From Saccoglossus kowalevskii (Eukaryota; Hemichordata; Enteropneusta; Harrimaniidae): 19,236 nucleotides of DNA. Positions 9,682 to 19,041 of the stretch are shown here, in pieces; positions within the stretch are counted from its first letter, which is position 1, and each line of letters starts with the position of its first letter. Both the position numbers and the translations under genes were made by a program. The notes under the pieces were generated by a model. That model saw only the letters and a program-made list of their open reading frames with translations. It had not been told where the DNA came from and did not search any database. The stretch is taken from positions 166,917 through 186,152 of the forward strand of contig NW_003112475.1 in NCBI RefSeq assembly GCF_000003605.2. Direction: 5' to 3'.

Positions 9682-10767
9682 CATCTTTCGTTCAGAATCG
9701 ATTATCTTGGTTATGACTCAATAAGGAGACTGAACACAGCAGATACTAGGAATATTTCTCTTGGGTGTTGCTGACCATGAATTAAATTTTCTTGGAGGGA
9801 GTGACTAGACATAATTCATCACAAATTTCCAGCTGTTTCCGCAAACATGATCAAAGAGAGGAAATAGGAAATTTCACCATCTTGAGTGTATAACAGTAGG
9901 GGTGTGGTATGCATGGTGATGACTTTGTGATAAAACAGCAAATTTTCTCTCTTCAACAAGAGTAAATAAAAATATCAAGCAACACGTCGCAAAGCTTATG
10001 TGATATAGATGCTGATACAATTTTAGTGGAGCTACATTTGTGTGTTATTAGTAATTAAAGCCATAATGTTGAATTTCATATTCTCATGTTTCTATCATTA
10101 GATCAACAATCTGAATATTAAATGACAAATTCTATGCACTATATATATTAAATCATTATTTAAGGTGAGAAAGTTTTAAAAGTAGAGGTATTATTACCAT
10201 AATTTGATAGATATAAAAGCAAATATTATTTTTATTTAAACAAAAACTTATTTTTCATTATTATTATTATTATCAAACAAAAATGAATTTGTAGCACATT
10301 ATTAGAGAATAGTAGGATATTTTAATTCATTTATCATAATAGTTGTTCATCAGAATGACAAGTTTCATAGTTTAATGCAGCAGCTATGCAAATCAAGAGA
10401 ACCATGCAGCCCAGTTTAAGTCATAATATGAAAACAACGATTCAACAAGATGTTTGAAAAACCAAGGGTAAATAAATTAGTTGGTGGTTTAAGTGATGTG
10501 ACAGAAAACTCGCACTTATTATGAATATTCAAACAAAGAGATCATAGTTCAGTTGATTTTTGTGTATTCTAATTCACTTCAAATTACACTTTATTGGTTG
10601 TCTTACAAACATAATAGCTGGCGATCTCACAGGATGTTCCTACAAAGCAATACATTCATTTCAATTTACTCACACCCCTGGTTGAGCATATTGTTAAATA
10701 CTTTTTTTTATGAAATTGTCAATGATAGCATTCAATCAATGTATACAAAAGCCTTTCTGTGTGCATG

Positions 10768-11926
10768 CACTGTAAACTGTTAGTGTTAACACAGCTCACA
10801 CACTGTAAACTGTCAGTGTTAATACAGCTCACACACTGTAAACTGTCAGTGTTAACACAGCTCACACACTGTAAACTGTCAGTGTTAACACAGCTCACAC
10901 ACTGTAAACTGTCAGTGTTAACACAGCTTACACACTGTAAATTGTCAGTGTTAACACAGCTCACACACTGTAAACTGTCAGTGTTAACACAGCTCACACA
11001 CTGTAAACTGCCGGTGTTAACACAGCTCACACACTGTAAACTGCCAGTGTTAACACAGCTCACACAGTTTACTGTCAGTGTTAACACAGCTCACACACAC
11101 TGTAAACTGTCAGTGTTAACATGGCTCACACACTGTAAACTGTCAGTGTTAACACAGCTTACACACTGTAAACTGTCATTGTTAACACAGCTCACACACT
11201 GTAAACTGTCAGTGTTAACACAGCTCACACACTGTAAACTGCCGGTGTTAACACAGCTCACACACTGTAAACTGCCAGTGTTAACACAGCTCACACAGTT
11301 TACTGTCAGTGTTAACACTACTCACACACTGTAAACTGCCGGTGTTAACACAGCTCACACACTGTAAACTGCCAGTGTTAACACAGCTCACACAGTTTAC
11401 TGTCAGTGTTAACACAGCTCACACACACTGTAAACTGTCAGTGTTAACATGGCTCACACACTGTAAACTGTCAGTGTTAACACAGCTTACACACTGTAAA
11501 CTGTCATTGTTAACACAGCTCACACACTGTAAACTTTCAGTGTTAATACAGCTTACACACTGTAAACTGTCAATGTTAACAGAGCTCACACACTGTAAAC
11601 TGTCAGTGTTAACACAGCTCACACACTGTAAACTGTCAGTGTTAACACAGCTTACACACTGTAAATTGTCAGTGTTAACACAGCTCACACACTGTAAACT
11701 GTCAGTGTTAACACAGCTCACACAGTTTACTGTCAGTGTTAACACAGCTCACACACTGTAAACTGTCAGTGTTAACACAGCTTACACACTGTAAACTGTC
11801 AGTGTTAACACAGCTCACACACTGTAAACTTTCAGTGTTAACACAGCTTACACACTGTAAACTGTCAATGTTAACACAGCTCACACATGGTAAACAGTTT
11901 GTGTTAATGCAGCTTATTCTGTAAAC
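10768..11926. repeat. 33-bp minisatellite, about 35 units
   Basis: Head-to-tail units of 33 bp each carry CACACTGTAAACTGTCAGTG followed by the perfect 10-bp palindrome GTGTTAACAC. Within each unit ACACTG and CAGTGT form a 6-bp stem around an 8-base loop. Variants include CCGGTG or CCAGTG in place of TCAGTG, ACATGGC, TCATTG, TCAATG and TTCAGTG. Four units (near 11061, 11292, 11390 and 11720) carry CACAGTTTACTG, in which the TGTAAACT core is inverted and 2 bp is lost. The first and last units are degenerate. Because 33 is divisible by three, long frames with an 11-residue period stay open on both strands; these are artefacts, not genes. Confidence 0.97.
11011..11535. repeat. Higher-order duplication inside the 33-bp array
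   Basis: Positions 11011-11207 and 11339-11535 are identical over 197 bp, including the rare CCGGTG, CCAGTG, inverted-core, ACATGGC and TCATTG units in the same order, 328 bp apart. A third, shorter copy of the first part starts at 11242. A separate shared block, from AAACTTTCAG to CAATGTTAAC, occurs at 11531 and 11826, 295 bp apart. The array therefore grew by copying multi-unit blocks recently, as in unequal crossover or replication-based expansion. Confidence 0.9.
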
Positions 11927-12574
11927 CAGATTAGATATTAGAACAAAATTTACAGGAAAATAATAAAATTTCCTTTTCATGCAACTCAAAGCAGATTACA
12001 ATATACCACATATGTTGTAGCTTTCATTATTAGAAAACCACATTATTATTGTTTCATTGTGCTTGATTTACCAGAATATATTCAGTTTTTGTTTATTTAT
12101 TTCACTTCCATTATTCAGTTTAAAAACACAGGAAATGCAAAATTGATACCTTTGTTACTTTGCATTGTATAAGAGCAGGAAAACTCTGTGAAACTAAATA
12201 GATTTATACGAAATATAAAATACCAAGTAAGTAGACTTCAGATTTTCACTTGCACATAATAAATGCATTTTTTTTTACAATTTGAACCCTTTGAACACTA
12301 AAGTCTGCTTTTGTCATCAATAAAGTCATCAATTTTTCTGAAATTTCATTCTATTTGGTGTTAAGTCCAAAATTAGGAAAGAAAGTATAAGACATAGGAT
12401 TTCAAAGAGTTATAATTCAAAGTAGATTGAACAAGAATTGACAATCCCTGTGTGGTTTTAGTCAATCTCAATATTCAGTACAAGTCACTTGTAGATTTAT
12501 ACAGGTCTACAAAAAGGCAGTATGTCTGGAAGGATATATACTGACACTGATGAACTAGCATGGATACCATAAAA

Positions 12575-13155
12575 AATGGCCACCAAATGGCCACCAGTCA
12601 ATTTTATTTAAATCTCAAAATGTGCGATGTGCACCTATAACCCAATATGAGTGATCCTGACACTAAGTGAAATCGCTCTGTTCATTTCCCATAGTTATAT
12701 AAAATGTTTGTCAATTCAAAAAGAACACAAAAATAACACAATTTATGGTATCACTTATGAATATATTACGTGTGTGCAAACTTTCAACTGAATCAGGTGA
12801 TACCTTACTGACCAATTAGTATGAACATAAATAAACAAAATGGCTGCCAGTCAGAATCACAAAAAAATATTATGTACACCGGTAAACCCAATATGCAAGG
12901 AAGTTTAAAATCAACATTTTAAAATTATATGTAGAAACAAGATGCATGTCTATTTTGTGAAGCTGGTGACAAAAGTTGACTTTGGTAACACAAGCAGCAA
13001 TTGGTCCATGTATATCATATCTTGAATGATTCTCATTTGGTGTTTTACTCTAAACATCTGTCATCTTGCTGTCATGAAGAGGCCATATGGAATGGACTTG
13101 GATATATTGCTCAAAATCTGCTGTTTTTAAATTCAAAATGGCCTCCAGTCACAGA
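12575..13155 (+). repeat. Spaced AAAATGGC-CCAGTCA motif, three copies
   Basis: The motif is seen at about 12575 (ATGGCCACCAGTCA, with an extra ATGGCCACC before it), 12838 (AAAATGGCTGCCAGTCA) and 13135 (AAAATGGCCTCCAGTCA). A fourth relative is at 18475 (AAAATGGCTGCCAATCA). Spacing is 260-300 bp. The first two are also followed by similar CACC-TA-AACCCAATATG sequence (about 12631 and 12879), so this is probably a diverged long-period tandem repeat. The core also resembles YY1-type AAnATGGC sites, which may be coincidence. Confidence 0.5.
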
Positions 13156-13439
13156 TGCTGATACTACACATGATTGGTAATCTCAATTTAGTTGACAATA
13201 AAAAGAAATTCAAACTTTACAAGTCCCTTTGGTGTTATTAATTACTAGCAAGGCAAATAAAACACTAAATTAAAAAATAAAATCCCTCTCTTTCTTAGTA
13301 ATTGGTGTGTCTCTATAATTATAAACAATAGTATTCTGAAGCAATTATACTATTTAATATTCAAGGACAGCCTTGAAACCATATTAATTTAAAGTAATCA
13401 GTTTGTATACATGTTTAATGACAACCTTGAAGCCATGCC

Positions 13440-13461
13440 AAAAAAAAAAAAAAAAAAAAAA
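13440..13461. repeat. Poly-A homopolymer (22 bp)
   Basis: An uninterrupted A run follows GAAGCCATGCC. It may be the tail of a plus-strand retroposon whose 3' end includes the GACAACCTTGAAGCCAT word, but no 5' end or target duplication was found. The length is uncertain, as for any homopolymer. Confidence 0.9.
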
Positions 13462-14068
13462 TAGAATAACCTTCACTGGAAAATTAATTTTTTATTATCC
13501 CTGTGAGCACTCTTTCCATTAAAACTGTGCAACAACGTTTTGCCATTTTTTTTTTCATCATTTTAAAAAACATATGCAGGTAATTGGTTTAAAATAATCA
13601 ATTAATATTACTATGAATGATTATTATTGGATTAGAAATATTTTCTATTGGTTGGTTAAAATGTTGGTAATAAAATACAATACATTATAGTAATTTGAAG
13701 TAAAATGCCAGATATTGTTATTTCTAATTTCAAATATTTTGTATAAATGTTTATCTGCTTGGCTTATTATGTCTTCTTTTGAACTCATAATATATTTAAA
13801 TATCTAGACATCACTGTTTAATTCTCCTGCAATGTTTATATTATTAAATAACGTCTTTCTTTTTAGTACCTAAAACATTCTATGAAGAAATGTTCTTCAT
13901 TTTCAATTTCAGATTCTATTTTCTAAGGATGTTTTGGGTAATAATAGGTATGTCTACTTTTCTCTATTTCTAATACATGACTGCTTATTCTGAAATGAGT
14001 TATTATGATTTTATGGTTTTTTGTATTATTTGTTCCAGTAGAAAATGAACAATATGTATAGTATGTAT

Positions 14069-14647
14069 AGCAATCGGACTTGCTGTTTTTAAAAAGAAGT
14101 CAGAAATATCACTTTTTACCAAAAATGACAAAAATATTCATCAAAATTAAAGAATTGAGGATATCATCACAAAAATAACAAATCTGAGAAAGGTCCACAT
14201 ATAGTACCTATATATGTAATATCAAAGCAATTGGACTTTTGGTTTTTAACAAGAAGTAGAAAAATATCACTTTTTATCAAAAATTACAAAAATATTCACC
14301 AAAATTAGAGAATTTAAGATATCACCACGAAATGAACAAATCTGAGAAAGGTCCACATGTAGTATCTATATATATGATATCAAAGCAATTGGACTTGCGG
14401 TTTTTAACAAGAAGTCAAAAATATCACTTTTTACCAAAAATTACAAAAATATTCACCCAAATTAGAGAATTGAAGATATCATCATGAAATGAACAAATCT
14501 AAGAGAGGTCTACCCAAGGTACATATACACCAAGTATCAAAGCATTCAGGCTTGTAGTTTTCAAGAAGAAGTCGAAAAAGTAAAACATTAACACGGACAA
14601 TCACTCATATGATATGCTCCGCTCGACAAAGTCGACAGCGGAGCTAA
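14069..14647 (+). mobile_element. Helitron/Helentron-like non-autonomous element with internal tandem repeats
   Basis: Three full tandem units and one partial unit begin with AGCAATCGGACTT or AGCAATTGGACTT-like sequence at 14069, 14226, 14384 and 14541, a period of 157-158 bp. Each unit contains AATATCACTTTTTACCAAAA and AAATCTGAGAAAGGTCCACA-type blocks. The last unit passes into a unique tail ending in a GC-rich hairpin. Its outer stem is GCTCCGCT (14616-14623) with AGCGGAGC (14637-14644); the inner stem is CGAC/GTCG around an AAA loop with an AC bulge. The stem runs directly into CTAA (14644-14647) followed by T, the canonical Helitron 3' terminus and insertion context, although canonical hairpins lie several bases further upstream. 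No helicase or Rep protein is present and no 5' TC end could be fixed, so the left boundary is only the start of the repeats. Similar architecture is known for bivalve repeat-containing elements such as the pearl family. Confidence 0.6.
14616..14647 (+). repeat. GC-rich terminal hairpin followed by CTAA
   Basis: An 8-bp perfect outer stem and 4-bp inner stem stand out sharply from the AT-rich surroundings. GTCGAC and two GCGGAG/CTCCGC blocks are visible. It is the most GC-dense 30 bp in this part of the window. It most likely acts as the 3' end signal of the Helitron-like element. Confidence 0.85.
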
Positions 14648-15632
14648 TAAACTTCAGAAAACTATTTTCAACCAGATCACTCCCACAGTTTACAAAATAC
14701 TGTCACAGTGGTTTTAACCATCATTATTATAACAATTCTTAAAAAATTATGTTTTGAGTATTAATTGATTAGCTGAAATTAAGTGATCCCTCACAACATT
14801 TTTTTTTGCCAACTCAAGTATTTCTTATCATCTTTTGAATCGTAACAAGCAGCTGGTTAGTGAAGAGTGCTGGAGACCCATATTAGCTACCGGTTTTCTG
14901 ATTCAGAGTTTAGAAAAAATCAACTTAATGAAATAATTTGTTTTTATTCCATCTTAATGCATAAAAAAGAGCTTTACACAAAGCATTTTTTCAAATATTA
15001 GAAAATTTATTTTTCAAAGTTGCTTCTTTGTATGATCTGTTGAAAACCTCTCACTGACAACTGTAAGCACTGTAATTTTAGAGCCTTGGAGTTGTACGTT
15101 TTATGAGAAACTTTCGTTCAACATAATTGTAAAATCAAATTTAGAAGACCCTTCTGAAATAAAGTAATTTATAAAAGTGGTCTTGAGTGATCATAACAAT
15201 GGAAATTATGTTATATGTGATAACCTTCATATAGACTAGTAATAGATTCAGTGCTCTGTTATTTCAAGATTTGTAGCTAAACCAAATACTTTTTATATTT
15301 TCACAGTGATTACAATATCCAGTGGGAGGGGTTCTGCATAACACAAAGTGGTAATGCAATCTAATGTACTATGCTGTATATATAAAAATAGAAAATTTTA
15401 TTCAAATTGTGAAACAGAGCAAAGTTCCAGAGCATAATCATGAAATCACAGCTGCATATCACAATATACTGATTTATTTTATAAAACCTTGACCAAAACA
15501 ATGAACACAGTAAACTGAGTATATTTTACAAAAAAATCACAAAAAAACTAGGAGAAATTGAATATAATCACAAAACAATTTTCTACAACAAACAACCATG
15601 TGTGATGACCCAAACAAAGTTTGAGGGAAATC
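14648..15632. other. Gene-free AT-rich stretch
   Basis: Nothing was recognised: no coding frame of note, no tandem repeat and no strong hairpin. A low-AT patch around 14850-14905 is short and uninformative. Confidence 0.5.
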
Positions 15633-15885
15633 AGCTTTGTTTCAGCTGACAGCAGTGCTAATCAAATACATATATGAATACATATACAAAAATTCTATGA
15701 AACTAATCTGACTGTCAGTAATGGACAATGACAGACAATAAGCTTTGTTTCAGCTGACAGCAGTGCTAATCAAATACATAATTATACATATACAAAAATT
15801 CTATGAAACTAATCTGACTGTCAGTAATGGACAATGACAGACAATAAGCTTTGTTTCAGCTGACAGCAGTACTAATCAAATACAA
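15633..15885. repeat. 108-bp tandem repeat, about 2.4 copies
   Basis: Units start with AGCTTTGTTTCAGCTGACAG at 15633, 15741 and 15847, spaced 108 and 106 bp. The first two are almost identical; the spacing differs by a small indel in the CATATATGAATACATATAC part. Each full unit ends with CTGTCA-GTAATGGACAA-TGACAG, a 6-bp inverted repeat. The third copy stops after about 40 bp at CAAATACAATAAC. High identity indicates a recent duplication. Confidence 0.95.
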
Positions 15886-17590
15886 TAACATTCCAAAAGA
15901 TTAACTAATAGTTAAACAAAGTTGAGATACGGACTTATAGACTTATATAGCATGTTTAATTCGGCTTATAAGGAAACCAGTATTTAGTCTTATTATTGAT
16001 GGTTAAAGACCACCTATACACAAAATTAGGATGTATATATAGCATTTTATTATTTTTTTTTCTCAAATGGAACATAATATTACACCATAACAATTTATTA
16101 TACAATCAATTCAACTTTTATAGTTAAACACACAATCATAAATCATAAGGCATATTATTTGAAATTTCAACAATACTCATGAAAACCTAATAATTTTAAC
16201 TTTGTAATGAAAATCACACTTTACTACAAGAATAAATAAGCCTAAAGCATTCTGGGAAGTATTTTAACATGCACTGTAACTTAAAATGATAACATTTTTC
16301 AGACTTGAAAACACTCATTAATTTTGTGTTTTTAATATTAAACCATTTTTTGGCTGTTAAATGTTTCTTTTTTTCTTTTTTTATGGCTTAATGTCTAGTA
16401 TGTGACTAAAAATAATGTCATTAATCATCACTGAATCAATATAATTAACTAAGTGGAATTTTGACAAATGAATATTTCAGATCTGATCACCAGCATAGTT
16501 CATATGCAATTCTGTCACAGTGCTTTTCTGTTGTGACATCCTGTAATGAATTTACTTTTTCAGACACTATTAATACAGATTGATCTCACAGTAAAACATG
16601 CACAATAATACTATTTTTGTTTTAACTAGAACTGTCAATTTTCTATATTTTTATTACTAGTCACATTAATTGGTATTTCACAGTACCTGAGAAATAGATG
16701 ACAATTTAGTGACATTATAATGACAACTAAATAAGAAAATGAGATGAAGATCACCATGGAAACCAGCACCATGGGATACTTATCCTGATTGAATCAACAC
16801 CTTGAGGAAAGAGATGAGCATATCAACCAATATAGACAAGTCCAACAACACCTGAGATTTAGTATTGCTAAGCAACATCACCATGGAAACAGACGGGCAA
16901 TTACCACATATACGAGTATTATACTTATTTAAGTCGTATAAGGGAATGTCGTAAACACTATCAATTCTGTCGTATAATTATAAGTATTATTATTATCGAA
17001 AATAAAAGAAATTCTATTCCTCACTGAGCTCTTTCTCTACTTTCCTTATTAAAATGACCTGAAACAAGATTACAAATTGTTTGCCTGAAAAACAACATGC
17101 CCATTTTTTTCATGGCTTATGGGTCATGCTGGCACTATTACGCAAAATGGAATTTAAAATAATTGAGGGTTTTTGAGAACGATGAGACAAGGCCAATGAC
17201 CTGCAACATCAATACTATTCAGAAACTCAGAAAATAAATATGATAAGATATTTCAGGAACACAAGGACTGTCTAATGTACGCTTTATGCATAATAAAACA
17301 GAGATAATCACCATGGATATGTGCTACTTATTTCTTATTACTTATTCGTGTAATGTCCATGATCGAGAAATAGTCTGTGACTAATTTTATAAATTGACAA
17401 TGATTTATAGTATTTACATCACTATTATACAAATGTCATTTATCATGTTATTTATCAGCATACATGTAGCTGCACCTACTTTTTATTTTTTGAAACTAAG
17501 AAACTAAGTTTACTATGACTGTTTAATTCTTAGTGTTTTCCAATGAAACATGTCATGACATGTCCCTGTGATTTGTCATGGTAGTGCATT
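15886..17590. other. Gene-free AT-rich stretch
   Basis: No gene was recognised. The word ATCACCATGGAAAC occurs at 16750-16763 and 16877-16890, and ATCACCATGGA at 17308. The second is preceded by TTGCTAAGCAA, so this part carries several X-box-like half-sites. The word GTCGTATAA occurs at about 16933 and 16968. AT-rich remainder. Confidence 0.5.
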
Positions 17591-18163
17591 CAGTTCCTCT
17601 TCCACATATTGACCATCAGTTCCTCTTCCACATATTGACCATCAGTTCCTCTTCCACATATTGACCATCAGTTCCTCTTCCACATATTGACCATCAGTTC
17701 CTCTTCCACATATTGACCATCAGTTCCTCTTCCACATATTGACCATCAGTTCCTCTTCCAAATGTTGACCATCAGTTTCTCTTCCACATATTGACCATCA
17801 CTTCCTCTGCCACATATTGATCAGTTTCTCTTCCACATAATAACCATCATTTCCTCTTCCACATATTGACCATCAGTTCCTCTTCCAAATGTTGACCATC
17901 AGTTTCTCTTCCACATGTTGACCATCACTTCCTCTTCCACATATTGACCATCAGTTCCTCTTCCACATATTGACCATCAGTTCCTCTTCCACATATTGAC
18001 CATCAGTTCCTCTTCCACATATTGACCATCAGTTCCTCTTCTACATGTTGACCATCAGTTCCTTTTCCACATGTTGACCATCACTTCCTTTTCCACATGT
18101 TGACCATCAACTAATTCCCTGCCAAGTATTGACATCAGGTCCTCTTCCACAGGTTGACCCTCA
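17591..18163. repeat. 26-bp minisatellite, about 22 units
   Basis: Units of 26 bp begin CAGTTCCTCTTCCACATATT and end GACCAT. The first six (17591 to about 17746) are essentially identical. Later units vary: AAATGTTGACC, CATCACTTCC, CAGTTTCTC, and one 3-bp deletion near 17820. A block of five units is duplicated at a 127-bp offset (the CCAAATGTTGACC markers near 17758 and 17885), and then four nearly consensus units return. The 3' end decays from about 18095. The minus strand shows repeated GGAAGAGGAA, two ETS-type cores per unit. No long peptide frame is maintained, as 26 is not divisible by three. Confidence 0.97.
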
Positions 18164-18651
18164 TAATTTTAATGAAAATTATTTGTTCACTCATGTCACC
18201 ATCATTCCTATCATAGAGGTTGCATGCATTGAGCAACATGCTTTTTTCAGCTTTAACAAATGAACATGCACTCCTCCATAACGCTGTCATTGCATTTCCA
18301 TCTTCCAAATTAATAGTTCTGTAATCTCAGTTTAGCCTAAAGAGCTGTTCATCTTATATTATCATTTTTTTAAGTCAAATGACATAGTCCCCGTTCAGTA
18401 TTTAGTGACATGTTTTGGTTTTCCTTAATGTGATCACAAATAATGACAAGATTAAATAACCAAATCAGAAGAAAAATGGCTGCCAATCAGCAAAAAATTA
18501 GCATGAGTATACAATTAGGCCTTACTTTGGTACAAAAGCACAAAGCACATTAGAGCTAGAAGTGACATACACAATTTTATCACGGATGACCAAACATGAC
18601 ACAAAAAATAAGTCCTCATTCATTTTCAGACTACGTTTGAATGGGATAATA

Positions 18652-18671
18652 AGGACACTAACAAGTGTCCT
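18652..18671. repeat. Perfect 8-bp stem-loop
   Basis: AGGACACT (18652-18659), loop AACA, AGTGTCCT (18664-18671). It looks like a terminator hairpin but has no T-tract and sits in eukaryotic DNA, so no function is assigned. Confidence 0.8.
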
Positions 18672-18722
18672 CAGCTTACAGATTCATATGTTCAGACAAG
18701 ATCATTATACCGGATTAAAAGA

Positions 18723-18770
18723 GTAAGATTGTATCCACTGAAGTATGTTTCAGTGAATCACTCATCTTAC
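18723..18770. repeat. 48-nt stem-loop with two paired blocks
   Basis: GTAAGAT (18723-18729) pairs with ATCTTAC (18764-18770), and inside it CACTGAA (18736-18742) pairs with TTCAGTG (18749-18755) around the loop GTATGT. The internal bulge is 6 versus 8 bases. The arms are about 20 nt, but pairing stops at the outer ends, so the stem is short for a microRNA precursor. Confidence 0.7.
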
Positions 18771-19041
18771 AGAGTTCACTATAATTCTCATTTTCTGAAA
18801 CATGACAATTAATTAAGTTATACGTTAATCAGTTAAATAATTTTATGATGAATCTAGTGACCATAAATGGCTTCAATCATCAATATCCACAATCTTTTTG
18901 TGGCCACCCATAAAGAATATTATGTTTAAATTTTAACATGCATACCATGAAAAAACAGGTATGCAACAACAGTTGATATGCATGGTGAAAAGAGCTAGAG
19001 TATAGTTGACAATGGTGGTGAAACTGGGTCAATTATAGTAG

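Larger units (their letters stand above)
8892..10767. other. Receptor upstream region, no further gene seen
   Basis: Non-coding DNA between the receptor and the 33-bp array. The part from 8892 to about 9760 is less AT-rich and probably contains the receptor promoter and leader, since it lies directly upstream on the minus strand. It includes the 10-bp palindrome AGCTTAAGCT at 9357-9366. From about 9980 onward the sequence becomes strongly AT-rich, with an (ATT)n tract near 10257-10275. No other gene or RNA was recognised. Confidence 0.45.
11927..14068. other. Gene-free AT-rich stretch
   Basis: No coding sequence was found. The motif AAAATGGC followed by a variable pair and CCAGTCA-like sequence recurs at about 12575, 12838 and 13135 (see the separate entry). 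A TCAAGG-ACAG-CCTTGA hairpin lies at 13361-13376. The words GACAGCCTTGAAACCAT (13366) and GACAACCTTGAAGCCAT (13420) form a diverged direct repeat just before a poly-A run. The region 13480-14068 is extremely AT-rich with nothing recognisable. Confidence 0.5.
18164..19041. other. Gene-free stretch between two arrays
   Basis: Non-coding DNA. It holds the AAAATGGCTGCCAATCA word at about 18475, related to the motif at 12575-13155, and two stem-loops listed separately. No coding frame is supported. Confidence 0.5.

Noticed and set aside
10768-11926. CRISPR-like array
   Set aside because: The repeats are contiguous with no unique spacers, and the context is eukaryotic; it is a minisatellite.
10719-11989. 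Long open frames on both strands with an 11-residue repeated peptide
   Set aside because: They follow from a 33-bp tandem unit that happens to lack stops. They are open on both strands, they break where units lose 2 bp, and the peptides have no signal, domain or conserved start.
18652-18671. Rho-independent terminator
   Set aside because: The stem has no following T-tract and bacterial-type termination is not expected here.
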